A program made the translations under genes and the position numbers. The notes under the pieces are model-generated. The model was not told the origin of the DNA. It saw nothing but the letters and a program-made list of their open reading frames with translations, and ran no database searches. Shown one piece after another: positions 28,582-37,195 of a stretch of DNA of 64,000 nt. The stretch's first letter is position 1; every line of letters starts with the position of its first letter. Origin of the DNA: Pseudomonas gregormendelii (lineage in GTDB: Bacteria > Pseudomonadota > Gammaproteobacteria > Pseudomonadales > Pseudomonadaceae); the NCBI RefSeq assembly GCF_017114825.1, contig NZ_JADEVO010000024.1:1-64000 (forward strand), given 5' to 3'.

Positions 28582-29349
28582 ATGACTAACAAGCAAACAA
28601 TTCCTTACATAAAGGCTTTTGGAGTTAAGCTATCTAAATACAGCATGGAGGAAACTGTTAATTATATCTTTTCCCCATGCGAGCGAGCGAGCCCGTTGAT
28701 TCGCGAAGATTTGAATGCGTTCAAGGTAATACTGAAAGATAATGATGTTAACGTCTCCAATGCGCTGCGAGACGCTGATATAATTAACATAGATGGAATG
28801 TCAGTTGTCTTCGCAGTTAGAATTTTATATGGGCAAACATTGCCACGGGTAACCGGCTGCGACTTGTTCACTCGCTTATTGCATGAGTGTCACGAGCGAA
28901 GTAAAACAGTTTTCTTATTAGGTGCAACCGAACAGACTATTTTCCAACTGCACAAGAGCTTATCAAATAAATATTCGAAAAATCTCGTTGCAGGATTTAG
29001 AAATGGATATTTTTCACCGACCGATTGGGACATTATTGTTCGAAGTATAAATGATAGTAATGCTGATTTTCTATTTCTTGGTACGCCTTCTCCTCAGAAA
29101 GAGATTTTTCTAAATTTTGCAAAAAACAAGCTAAACAAAAAAATGGTACTTATAGGTGTTGGAGGATCATTTGACGTTCTAGCAGGAAAAGTCAGTCGGG
29201 CGCCGGAATGGATGCAAAACGCGGGTCTAGAATGGTTATATCGCTTGATACAAGAGCCTAACCGGATGTGGAAACGATATTTGATCACGAATACCAAATT
29301 TTCTTGGCTGTTGCTGAAAGAAAAATTTTTGCAGTTCATAAGTAAATAA
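28582..29349 (+). CDS. wecG: ManNAcA transferase (WecG/TagA/CpsF family, GT26)
   Basis: 255-residue GT26 transferase. WecG moves ManNAcA from UDP-ManNAcA to a lipid-linked first sugar; TagA moves ManNAc. Visible landmarks: ADIINIDGMSVVFAVR, PRVTGCDLFTRLL, LGATEQTI, LFLGTPSPQKEIF, GVGGSFDVLAGKVSRAPEWM and GLEWLYRLIQEPNRMWKRYL, all characteristic. Since wecB and wecC in the same operon make UDP-ManNAcA, this is most likely the ManNAcA transferase. It ends the AT-rich sugar operon; no strong terminator is visible in the 285 bases that follow. Confidence 0.9.
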   Translation: MTNKQTIPYIKAFGVKLSKYSMEETVNYIFSPCERASPLIREDLNAFKVILKDNDVNVSNALRDADIINIDGMSVVFAVRILYGQTLPRVTGCDLFTRLLHECHERSKTVFLLGATEQTIFQLHKSLSNKYSKNLVAGFRNGYFSPTDWDIIVRSINDSNADFLFLGTPSPQKEIFLNFAKNKLNKKMVLIGVGGSFDVLAGKVSRAPEWMQNAGLEWLYRLIQEPNRMWKRYLITNTKFSWLLLKEKFLQFISK

Positions 29350-29552
29350 CATCTGCCTCCACACTTAAAGGACGCAGGTAGCAAGACAGATACTGTTTAA
29401 TGATGAAATGGAAATCGGCCTCTCAGGGATGTCAAGCCTTGTATGATCAAAAAAGCAACCCTCACGAGTTTTAGCTGTAGGTCTTGATGCAATGCGGTCT
29501 AAAACTTCAAGCGCAGAGGCAGTATCCGAAAAAAGGCACTGAATGAACTGAT

Positions 29553-29580
29553 CTGACAGTTCCTGCTTGCAAATTATGTA
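29553..29580 (+). promoter_or_regulatory. Candidate promoter for the gfcA-like gene
   Basis: CTGACA, 16-bp spacer, TATGTA, about 60 bases before the gfcA-like start. Read by eye only. Confidence 0.35.
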
Positions 29581-29640
29581 CAGCCTGCAATATCCTTTAC
29601 CCCAACAACCCTCAGGGATTTCCTTTCAAGGAGCATGACC

Positions 29641-29925
29641 ATGAAAAAGCTACTGGCTTTGGCCCTCGTTTCATCGTTCAGCCTGCCATTGATGGCTGCT
29701 GAAACAGCCCCAGCTACCAATGCTGCAACACCCGACGCAACCACAGGCTTGTCTTTGTCGACTCCCATCGCCGGTGGCGTAACCGTCGGCACTGGTCTGG
29801 CCATTGGTGCGGGCCTTATCGCTGTTGGTGTTGCTGCGTCCAACAGTGGCGGCGGCGGTAGCGACGGCACCCCAGGTACAACTGGCACCACAGGTACCAC
29901 TGGCACTACTGGTACTACTCGGTAA
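29641..29925 (+). CDS. gfcA: GfcA/YjbE-like secreted protein with Thr-Gly repeats
   Basis: 94 residues. A signal peptide (MKKLLALALVSSFSLPLMAA) is followed by an acidic linker, a Gly/Ala/Val-rich hydrophobic middle (GVTVGTGLAIGAGLIAVGVA) and a low-complexity tail of TGT repeats ending in TTR. This layout matches GfcA and YjbE, first genes of the group 4 capsule (gfc) and yjbEFGH operons; their molecular role is not settled. AAGGAG at 29628-29633 fits the ATG at 29641 and not the ATG at 29635. A strong terminator follows within 30 bases, so most transcripts should end here and only some continue into gfcE. Confidence 0.8.
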   Translation: MKKLLALALVSSFSLPLMAAETAPATNAATPDATTGLSLSTPIAGGVTVGTGLAIGAGLIAVGVAASNSGGGGSDGTPGTTGTTGTTGTTGTTR

Positions 29926-29953
29926 CAGACCCCGCCTCAAGATTGATACGCTA

Positions 29954-29984
29954 ACCTCCCGGCAACGCCGGGAGGTTTTGTTTT
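29954..29984 (+). terminator. Intrinsic terminator between gfcA-like and gfcE-like genes
   Basis: Ten-base stem around CCTCCCGG / CCGGGAGG (loop CAACG) followed by TTTTGTTTT. It lies inside an apparent operon, 30 bases after gfcA and 29 before gfcE, so it works as an attenuator or sets unequal expression. Confidence 0.85.
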
Positions 29985-30012
29985 ACCTACTCCCCTCCGA
30001 GCAATTTCGACA

Positions 30013-31116
30013 ATGAAACGCGCGCTACCATTGGCCATGTTGGTTGGCCTGACCCTGCAAGGCTGCATTTTTTCCCCTGGTCAGCACATGGACACGGGCA
30101 ATTTGGTACGTGAAGGTTCTCCGGAAAGCAGCCGTATCGAATTGATTCCAATTACTCCAAAACTGTTGGCCATTGAAGGCGCTTTCGACAAAACAAACTA
30201 TGTTGCTCCCGAACTTTTGGCTTATCAGCCTGTTGAGTATCGAATCGGTGCTGGGGATCTGATTTTCATTACCGTCTGGGATCATCCTGAACTAACTGCT
30301 CCTTCAGGTTCGCAGCAACAGATCGAGGCTAACGGGCGTCTAGTCCGCCCTGACGGATCGCTCTTCTATCCCTATGTAGGAACGATAGAAGCTGCCGGAA
30401 AAAGTATCGAGGAACTACGATCAACTATCGCATCGCGTTTAGCTAAAGTTGTCGCAGAACCTCAAGTAGATGTCAGCATACTTCGATTTGTTAGCCAGAA
30501 AGTTATTCTTTCAGGTGCCTTCTTAAAGACCGGACAAGTTCCCATCACCAACGCCCCACTTAGATTGTTGGATGCTGTCGGCCAAGGTTCAGTTCTTACT
30601 AACGATGCAGATATTTCCGGTCTAGTTCTAAAACGCGACAATCACGAATATCTTATCGACCTTGATGCTCTTAATCGTAAAAACTCTAACTTGCAGAGCA
30701 TATATCTTAAAGACGGCGATCAGCTACATCTACCGTACAATGACCAGAAAAAAGTCTATGTGCTAGGTGAGGTCAACACTGCGAAATCTCTCGTTTTCAA
30801 AGGGAGTAATATGAATCTTACTGATGCGCTGGGTAGCGTAGGTGGTTTGAGTCAGGAAACTTCGAGTGGCAAAGAAGTTTATGTCATTCGCGGAGTTGAC
30901 AAATTAGCGGATGAAACAGTTAAAGTTTTCCAGATAGATCTAAAATCTCCTTCAGCATTTGCCCTTGCTCAGCACTTCAAATTGCAGCCACAGGATGTTG
31001 TGTATGTGGGGCCGGCTGATGTAACTCGATGGAACCGCTTTATCAGTCAAGTGTTCCCTAGTGCCAGCCTGCTTCGTACCGGGATAGGCATTGACAACGA
31101 CATTGGCAACAATTAA
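30013..31116 (+). CDS. gfcE: Outer-membrane polysaccharide export protein (Wza/GfcE-like)
   Basis: 367-residue lipoprotein of the OPX family, which forms the octameric outer-membrane exit channel for capsule. Signal peptide with lipobox LQGC (Cys18). The Poly_export domain includes YRIGAGDLIFITVWDHPELT, VRPDGSLFYPYVGTIEAAGK and PQVDVSILRFVSQKVILSGA; two SLBB domains follow (GQVPITNAPLRLLDAV; VYVLGEVNTAKSL). It should pair with the Wzc-like kinase at 12847, since no other wza is in the window. The C-terminal helix expected for Wza is near WNRFISQVFPSASLLRTGIG. Weak Shine-Dalgarno at 30013. Confidence 0.93.
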   Translation: MKRALPLAMLVGLTLQGCIFSPGQHMDTGNLVREGSPESSRIELIPITPKLLAIEGAFDKTNYVAPELLAYQPVEYRIGAGDLIFITVWDHPELTAPSGSQQQIEANGRLVRPDGSLFYPYVGTIEAAGKSIEELRSTIASRLAKVVAEPQVDVSILRFVSQKVILSGAFLKTGQVPITNAPLRLLDAVGQGSVLTNDADISGLVLKRDNHEYLIDLDALNRKNSNLQSIYLKDGDQLHLPYNDQKKVYVLGEVNTAKSLVFKGSNMNLTDALGSVGGLSQETSSGKEVYVIRGVDKLADETVKVFQIDLKSPSAFALAQHFKLQPQDVVYVGPADVTRWNRFISQVFPSASLLRTGIGIDNDIGNN

Positions 31117-31131
31117 GAACTGGATTTTTTT

Positions 31132-31791
31132 GTGAAATATCTGCGCCTGGTCTCTTTGACGGTTGCCACTATGTTGGTAAGCGCCTGCAATCCGTTGATG
31201 ACAGCTTCCATGGACACGCTCAAGGCCGCTTTCGAAGGTCCTGAGCCCTTAGCGCTTACTCGCCAACAGGTAAATGCAACTCCGTACTACCAGATAACTA
31301 TTGCGGCACCTACAGGTGAGGCCGTGATGGCTTTAGTGCGTCTGCAAGATGGTGTAGGTTTCTGGATGGCATCGACGCGCCAGATACTTATGCTTGAAAA
31401 CGGCCTTGCCATTCGTAGCGTTGGTTTCAACAACAACCTCGACGGCACTCGTTTTGATGGCGAGTCACCATTCCAGACCGGTCTACATCGTGTTGTAGAT
31501 GGCCTGCAAACTCGCCGCCAGGTGGACTTTGTCGAAGGTTATCGGATGGGTGTAGTGCTCACTAGTCGCTTTGAGAAAAAAGGACTAGAAACTGTACACA
31601 TCCTCGACCGCGACGTGGAGTTGTTGCGCGTGGATGAGGATATCGCAATGGAAGGCCTTGGCTTTACCGCGCGGAACCAGTACTGGGTCGACCCTACCGA
31701 CGGCTTCATCATGGCCAGCGTTCAGCATCTCACCCCCGAATTGCCCCTACGCATTGTTCAAGTGCGCCCGAATAAGCCGGTAGTGCAATGA
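31132..31791 (+). CDS. gfcB: GfcB/YjbF-like lipoprotein
   Basis: 219 residues. Signal peptide with lipobox VSAC (Cys19) after MKYLRLVSLTVATML. The rest is a beta-rich YjbF-type domain with PYYQITIAAPTGEAVMALVR, FWMASTRQILMLENGLAI, GLNNNLDGTRF-like text (VGFNNNLDGTRF) and EGLGFTARNQYWVDPTDGFI. GfcB/YjbF is an outer-membrane lipoprotein required for group 4 capsule assembly in E. coli. GTG start at 31132, 15 bases after gfcE; the stop overlaps the next start (ATGA). Confidence 0.87.
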   Translation: MKYLRLVSLTVATMLVSACNPLMTASMDTLKAAFEGPEPLALTRQQVNATPYYQITIAAPTGEAVMALVRLQDGVGFWMASTRQILMLENGLAIRSVGFNNNLDGTRFDGESPFQTGLHRVVDGLQTRRQVDFVEGYRMGVVLTSRFEKKGLETVHILDRDVELLRVDEDIAMEGLGFTARNQYWVDPTDGFIMASVQHLTPELPLRIVQVRPNKPVVQ

Positions 31792-32561
31792 TTCTTCGTC
31801 CCTCCTGGCTGCTTTGCTGCAGCCTATTCATGACTTTTACTGTAAAAGCCGACTCGCTGGTCACTGTGCAGGGTTATGCCTCCCAACCGGGACGATATTC
31901 TTTCCAGGAAGGCACGCGCTTGCATGATGTTTTGCTTCCTGCTCAGGTCAACCCGAAGGCTTACCTGCTCGGTGCTGCGTGGTTGCACACCCCGCTACGC
32001 AATGCGCAGGAGCGGCTCAAGCTGGGAGTACTCTTCGATCTCGCAACCGTGAAAACGAACGCGCTTCAGGACAAAAAGACCGAGTTGGCAGCACTAGCCA
32101 CGCGTCTCATCGATAAGGTTCAGGCTATGCCGGTAACGGGGCGCAAGGTTGCCCAACTTGATCCTGTGCGGGTTGAACTGAACCGTGGTGACAATCCCTA
32201 TCTAAGCAACGGCGATGTGCTGCTGTACCCCCCCCGACCTTCCACAGTAAAGGTCGTAGGTGCAGTGCTCGGCGATTGCGAGCTGGCGTACCAGCCTTTG
32301 GAGCCGGCCCTAAGCTATCTGAAGAGCTGTCCACGGGATCCCGGGGCCGACGCCGATTTTCTTCTATTAATCCAGCCAGATGGACAGGTATTCCGGGAAG
32401 GAATAGCACTCTGGAATCAGGCCAAATCAGTTCCGCCGGCCCCAGGTGCAAGCATATACGTCCCGATACAAAGCGCCGCGATTGGTGACCCCACGCCTGA
32501 TTTAAATACTGAACTGGCCGCTTTCATCGCCACCCAGCCGCTGCTGGAGGTGAAGCCTTGA
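31788..32561 (+). CDS. gfcC: GfcC/YjbG-like periplasmic protein
   Basis: 257 residues with a signal peptide (WLLCCSLFMTFTVKA). SLVTVQGYASQPGRYSFQEG and TRLHDVLLPAQVNPKAYLLG fit the first SLBB-like domain of GfcC; LSNGDVLLYPPRPSTVKVVG starts the second, and the long helix between is ALQDKKTELAALATRLIDKV. GfcC is a periplasmic factor for capsule export; its fold resembles Wza domains. Coupled by ATGA overlap to gfcB and by TTGA overlap to gfcD. Confidence 0.87.
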   Translation: MILRPSWLLCCSLFMTFTVKADSLVTVQGYASQPGRYSFQEGTRLHDVLLPAQVNPKAYLLGAAWLHTPLRNAQERLKLGVLFDLATVKTNALQDKKTELAALATRLIDKVQAMPVTGRKVAQLDPVRVELNRGDNPYLSNGDVLLYPPRPSTVKVVGAVLGDCELAYQPLEPALSYLKSCPRDPGADADFLLLIQPDGQVFREGIALWNQAKSVPPAPGASIYVPIQSAAIGDPTPDLNTELAAFIATQPLLEVKP

Positions 32562-34657
32562 ATTATCACTTTATTCCTTGGTTTTTGCTCGGTTGCAGCG
32601 CTTGGGCGACGGCTGAACAACGCTATACACAAAGCGACTTTGGGGGTGTCGGCCTGTTGCAAACCCCTACTGCGCGGATGGCACCTGCCGGTGAGTTGTC
32701 TCTGACGGCGAACCGTACAGACCCATATAGTCGCTACAGCGTATCCTTTCAACCCTTTGAATGGTTGGAGGGATCGTTCCGCTACACTGCCATCACTAAC
32801 CGCATATACGGACAGGAAGATTTGAGCGGCAGCCAGAGCTTCAAGGATAAAGCTATTGACGCAAAAGTAAGACTATTAGAAGAGAATCACTGGACGCCGC
32901 AAGTTTCTTTAGGGGCAAGAGACATCGGAGGTACAGGTTTATTTTCCAGTGAGTATTTTGTCGGCAATAAACGTTTGGGGAATTTTGATCTTAGTCTGGG
33001 TTTAGCTTGGGGGTATATAGGCAATCGTGGAGATATTGATAATCCACTGGGCTGGGTAGATGATAAATTCAACAATCGTCCAGAGTCTACTGGACTGGTA
33101 GAAACGTCAGGCAGTTTCAATGCTAACGCCTACTTCCGCGGCTCTCCGTCCTTCTTCGGTGGAATAAATTATCAAACACCTTGGGATCCGCTTTCTATAA
33201 AGCTAGAATACGAAGGTAACGACTATCAGCACGAACCATTAGACAACAATCAAGTTCAAGATTCGCCAATCAATCTCGGCTTCGTATTCAAAGCTAACGA
33301 TTGGGTAGACTTGCACGCAGCTTGGGAACGCGGCAATACCGCCATGTTCGGCATCACCTTGCACACCAACTTCGCCACCCGCAAGGCACCAACGAAGAGC
33401 TTCGACCCAAAACCCGAACCTGTGCCGGACGTCAAACCGACTACCGCGCCAACAGACGTGCAATGGGCCGGCGTAGCCAAGCGTCTGCAAAACAACGCAG
33501 GCTACACCGTTTCGAAAATCACCCAGCGTGATTCCGAGTTGATCGTCTACGGCGAACAAGGCCGCTACTTCCACACCCCGAAAGCCGTGGGCCGTGCTTC
33601 GCGCATCCTCGACAACAGCGTTAACGATCAGATCGACTGGTTCACCATGGTCGATACCCGTTACAGCCTGCCGGTCCAGGAAGTCAGCCTGCCCCGGGAC
33701 ACGTTCCGCGAAGTGGTGCAGGAAGATCGTCCGCTGGAAGACCTGCGCCGTGTGACTGAGCAGAATGTTCCGGTGCCGCATCAGGAGAAAACCCTGTATG
33801 CGAAGACGCCGGACAAGTTCACCTATGGCCTGGGCCTCGGGTACAAACAGAACGTCGGCGGTCCTGACGGATTCCTGCTGTACCAATTCAGTGCGGATTT
33901 GAGTGCCGAGTACCGGTTCCAGCCTGATCTTTGGTGGAGCGGCCTGTTGAGTGCGAACCTGATCAACAACTTCGACAAGTTCAAGTACGACGCACCCAGC
34001 GGCTTGCCACGGGTGCGTACCGACCTGCGGCAGTATATGACCACGTCGGAAGTGACGATGCCGACCTTCCAGTTGAACAAGGTCAAGCAGCTGGACGAAG
34101 ACCTCTACGGCATGGTGTACGGCGGTTATCTGGAGTCGATGTTCGCAGGCGTCGGCGGTGAAGCGCTGTACCGTCCTATGGGCGAGCGCTGGGCAGTTGG
34201 CGTTGACATGAACTGGGTCAAGCAGCGTGATTTCGATCAGGGCTTGGGGCTGCGTGATTACAGCACCATCACTGGCAACGCCACGCTGTACTACCGCAGC
34301 TCCTTCCAGGACATCCTTGGCGCAGTGAGCGTCGGTCGCTATCTGGCGAAAGACCTGGGTGTTACGCTCGATCTGTCCCGCGAGTTCAGCAACGGCGTGC
34401 GCTTCGGTGGCTGGGTGACGGTCACCAATGCCACGAAAGAGGAATACGGTGAGGGTAGTTTCGGAAAGGGTATCTACTTCTCGATACCGTTCGACGAATT
34501 GATGGCCAGTTCGACCACTCGCCGCGCTAACCTTGCCTGGACGCCGCTGACTCGTGACGGTGGCGCCGCGCTTGCGCGTAGCTACTCGCTGTACTCTCTA
34601 ACGGAGCGTCGCAACATCGACCTCTTCCACAACAATTTCTACAAGGTCACTGAATGA
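32558..34657 (+). CDS. gfcD: GfcD/YjbH-like outer-membrane beta-barrel protein
   Basis: 699 residues. TTG start overlapping the gfcC stop, preceded by GGAGG. Signal peptide, then FGGVGLLQTPTARMAPAGEL, the YjbH signature, and many amphipathic beta strands such as RVRTDLRQYMTTSEVTMPTF and LGAVSVGRYLAKDLGVTLDL, consistent with two linked outer-membrane barrels as proposed for this family. It may help secrete or retain the polysaccharide. Odd: bases up to about 33290 are AT-richer with codons such as TTA and AGA, while the rest is GC-rich Pseudomonas style, so a recombination joint may lie inside the gene. Confidence 0.88.
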   Translation: MNYHFIPWFLLGCSAWATAEQRYTQSDFGGVGLLQTPTARMAPAGELSLTANRTDPYSRYSVSFQPFEWLEGSFRYTAITNRIYGQEDLSGSQSFKDKAIDAKVRLLEENHWTPQVSLGARDIGGTGLFSSEYFVGNKRLGNFDLSLGLAWGYIGNRGDIDNPLGWVDDKFNNRPESTGLVETSGSFNANAYFRGSPSFFGGINYQTPWDPLSIKLEYEGNDYQHEPLDNNQVQDSPINLGFVFKANDWVDLHAAWERGNTAMFGITLHTNFATRKAPTKSFDPKPEPVPDVKPTTAPTDVQWAGVAKRLQNNAGYTVSKITQRDSELIVYGEQGRYFHTPKAVGRASRILDNSVNDQIDWFTMVDTRYSLPVQEVSLPRDTFREVVQEDRPLEDLRRVTEQNVPVPHQEKTLYAKTPDKFTYGLGLGYKQNVGGPDGFLLYQFSADLSAEYRFQPDLWWSGLLSANLINNFDKFKYDAPSGLPRVRTDLRQYMTTSEVTMPTFQLNKVKQLDEDLYGMVYGGYLESMFAGVGGEALYRPMGERWAVGVDMNWVKQRDFDQGLGLRDYSTITGNATLYYRSSFQDILGAVSVGRYLAKDLGVTLDLSREFSNGVRFGGWVTVTNATKEEYGEGSFGKGIYFSIPFDELMASSTTRRANLAWTPLTRDGGAALARSYSLYSLTERRNIDLFHNNFYKVTE

Positions 34658-35043
34658 ACCAGCGCATTATGCGTTTAGTGCCCAAGCTGGCGTTTTTCGT
34701 GATCCTGCTGGTGCTTTGTTTTGCCGGCATGCGCGGAGAACCCGTGCCTGAGGTATTTGAAAATCAGGACAAACTGCATCACTGGGCCGGGTTTGCGTGC
34801 TTGACGGTAAGCGCGTATCTGGCGTTCCCGGGCACTCGCATTTTCTGGTTGCTGTTTTGGCCATTAGTGGGGTCGATGCTGATCGAACTGGAGCAAAGTC
34901 TCATGCCGCTGCGTACAGCGTCTTGGGGCGACATGCTAGCGAATGCCGTGGGAGTAATGTGCGGGATGATGGCTATTTTGGCGTGGCGTAGGTATCAGAA
35001 CTGGAGACTCAAGAGTTCTTCGACAATTATTGCCGAACGATAA
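34654..35043 (+). CDS. VanZ-like small membrane protein
   Basis: 129 residues with about four transmembrane segments. HHWAGFACLTVSAYLAFPGT is the VanZ-like core (a DKxxHFxxF pattern appears as DKLHHWAGF), with IELEQSLMPLRTASWGDMLA and NAVGVMCGM matching the second conserved block (QxxxPxRxxxxxDxxxNxxG). VanZ-like proteins often end exopolysaccharide operons; function unknown. ATGA overlap with gfcD shows it belongs to the same operon. Confidence 0.85.
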   Translation: MNQRIMRLVPKLAFFVILLVLCFAGMRGEPVPEVFENQDKLHHWAGFACLTVSAYLAFPGTRIFWLLFWPLVGSMLIELEQSLMPLRTASWGDMLANAVGVMCGMMAILAWRRYQNWRLKSSSTIIAER

Positions 35044-35063
35044 TCCGCTTGGTTACTGGTAGA

Positions 35064-35093
35064 TCTGGCCCCATCCTCAGAGATGCGGCCAGA
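35064..35093. terminator. Hairpin between convergent genes
   Basis: TCTGGCC and GGCCAGA with a 16-base loop, between the VanZ-like gene and the convergent epimerase gene. No T tract; probably a weak bidirectional end. Confidence 0.35.
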
Positions 35094-35121
35094 CTCACCT
35101 ATCTTCATTTCTACCACCGAT

Positions 35122-36060
35122 TCAACTAGTCTCTTTCCCAAGCAGTTTAGCTAGCCCAACACTCATCGGTGTTGTCTCAGTCAATTCGAATCTCTCAAGC
35201 AGCCGATCATTATTCGCTCGCGAATGGCGAATATCACCGGAGCGCGCCTGCTCATGAGTAACCAGCGGTATTTCACCTAGCACCTCACCCAGCACTTCAA
35301 GCATTTGATTTAATGAGGTGGCTCGGTTCATACCAATGTTAATTGCGCCTACTCCAACTTCCGGCGCTTCTAATGCCTGTACCAACAAGCCGACCAAATC
35401 TTTCACATAGAAAAAATCACGAGTCTGTTCACCATCACCAAAAATCGTGATCGGCAAACCTTTTTGTGCCCGCTCACTGAAAATGCTGATGACACCCGAG
35501 TATGGCGATGATGGGTCTTGACGAGGGCCAAAAATATTGAAAAAACGAAACACCACAGGTTCTAGCGAGTGCTGGCGCCGATAGAAGTCGAAATAGTATT
35601 CACTCGCCAGTTTGTCTGACGCATAAGGAGTCAACGGTGCCTTGGGCGTGTCTTCATCAATTGCCAGCCCTTCACCATTATTGCCGTATACCGCAGCACT
35701 AGAGGCAAACACCACACGCTTGACGTTGGCTTGGCGCATGGCCTCACAAATGTTTAAGCTACCTACGAAGTTACTTTGATGCGTGCGCACCGGATCGTCT
35801 ACAGAAGCTTGAACCGAAGCTACTGCTGCAAGGTGCGCGACTGCACGACATCCATCCATTGCTCGCTCAACTACTGCAGCGTCGGCAACGTCACCTTCGA
35901 TCAGTTCAACTTTTGGATTGTCTAGCGGAACGTTGCTGCACTTACCGGTCGACAAGTCATCCAGAATACGAACTGAATAGCCTTTTGCGAGCAGGACGTC
36001 AGTCAGATGGGAACCAATGAAGCCGGCACCCCCGGTGATTAAAACTGGGCCATTAGGCAT
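35122..36060 (-). CDS. NAD-dependent sugar epimerase (extended SDR, GalE-like)
   Basis: 312 residues. Extended SDR with the NAD motif GGAGFIGSHLTDVLL near the N-terminus, ILDDLSTGK, HLAAVASVQASVDDP, ASSAAVYG (catalytic Ser) and YASDKLASEYY (catalytic Tyr/Lys), plus RFFNIFGPRQDPSSPYSGVI. This pattern is shared by UDP-glucose and UDP-GlcNAc 4-epimerases; the small-residue gate is not resolved by eye, so substrate is open. It may supply Gal, GalNAc or a related donor for this locus. Start at 36060 (MPNGPVLITGGAG); ATG 36078 also possible. Oriented against the gfc operon. Confidence 0.88.
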   Translation of the reverse strand: MPNGPVLITGGAGFIGSHLTDVLLAKGYSVRILDDLSTGKCSNVPLDNPKVELIEGDVADAAVVERAMDGCRAVAHLAAVASVQASVDDPVRTHQSNFVGSLNICEAMRQANVKRVVFASSAAVYGNNGEGLAIDEDTPKAPLTPYASDKLASEYYFDFYRRQHSLEPVVFRFFNIFGPRQDPSSPYSGVISIFSERAQKGLPITIFGDGEQTRDFFYVKDLVGLLVQALEAPEVGVGAINIGMNRATSLNQMLEVLGEVLGEIPLVTHEQARSGDIRHSRANNDRLLERFELTETTPMSVGLAKLLGKETS

Positions 36061-37195
36061 GATAAAAAACCTATCCATAATTTTCGCGACGATCGAGTAG
36101 AACGTCTCGAAGTAGTTCCTTGGTTTCATTAGAAGCGCAAACAGGCTTGCACGTGCGTCAGGCAGAAATGAAAAGCAGCGCTCCAGGGTCAAGTTTCCCA
36201 CAAATGATGCTGTGTTTTCGATAGAAATTAAAAGCTAGCCGCCTATGGTATCGTAAATTCGTTAGCTCGGCAGGTTACAAACTAGCAAGCAAGCTCGCTT
36301 GTATGTTTAGACTTGATGGCGTGAGCGCGACTAAAAGCTCGATTCAGACTCTAGCCCGTGCGGACCATGGAAGACTTCTCGCACCGCCCTTTCTACCCAA
36401 AGGGCCGATAAGGTATTCATAGGTGAAAAGCGGCGATAGACGCAAACCAGCGCTATTCTCGACGAAAATTTAGACGCTGGCGCCGAAGATCCGTCATGAC
36501 AATCCTGACCTCGCAGACGGTTTTGGTATCAATGTAGCCAAGGCCCAAATCGTCGTTCACCGCGAAGATCAGTGAACCACCTAGGCAATCGACAACAACC
36601 GAGAAACGCTTGTCCAGTGACTCAAAATGTTGCATTCGCAAAGCGCAATTGTTCTGGAACCTACCAGCATTTTCACTTGGACATGGTTGAACTTGACCAT
36701 GAACTGGGTTACCGGGTTCACATCGTGGATGCTTACCGGGAGAGCCACTACCGGGAAAGGATTGGTCAGAGGGCCAAAATCGACCCTTGTGGCGCGTCTC
36801 CTGGCGCGGGCACCTCTCTAAGACTGCGGCTCTGGAGCCACCTATACAGGCCTACAACGCATGAAACACTGCCCCATCGACGCTAAGAGCTCATCAAAAT
36901 GCGTAGCATCAGACTATTAACAGTTGCACCATTTAAGGTGTAGGCCGACTCCAAGCCAATGACGAGCCCTCGGCCCGGATGCCCGCCTTCATTGCAATAT
37001 TCATCGAGTCCGACCTGGCCCACTGACCAATCCGGTTGTCGGCTTTGCCCTTGGTCTTGCGATTAGCGCTATACCATCCATGCCGCCAAAGCTTCATAAA
37101 AAATCGGCTAAGGGATCGTGGCATCATCACCCGGTCGTACCCCCGTGGAGAGAATCCACAGCTGCAACTTCGCCCTTCAAACATCGCAAGGGCTT
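36061..37195. other. 1.1-kb stretch without a convincing gene
   Basis: Only short open frames occur, for example a 60-codon minus-strand frame (about 36453-36635, MQHFESLDKRFSVVVDCLGG) and a 54-codon frame at 36933-37097, and none resembles a family I know. Composition varies along it. It probably contains decayed sequence between the epimerase and the acyltransferase; upstream signals for the epimerase must lie at its left end. Confidence 0.5.

Noticed and set aside
29854..29866. Second ops-like string GGCGGTAGCGACG in the gfcA-like gene
   Set aside because: It differs from the core in the last bases (GACG instead of GTGC) and lies in codons for a Gly-Ser-Asp run, so chance is more likely.
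36572..36886. Plus-strand frames at 36.6-36.9 kb as a transposase or small gene
   Set aside because: No transposase motif, no ribosome site, and the translations do not resemble any family I know.
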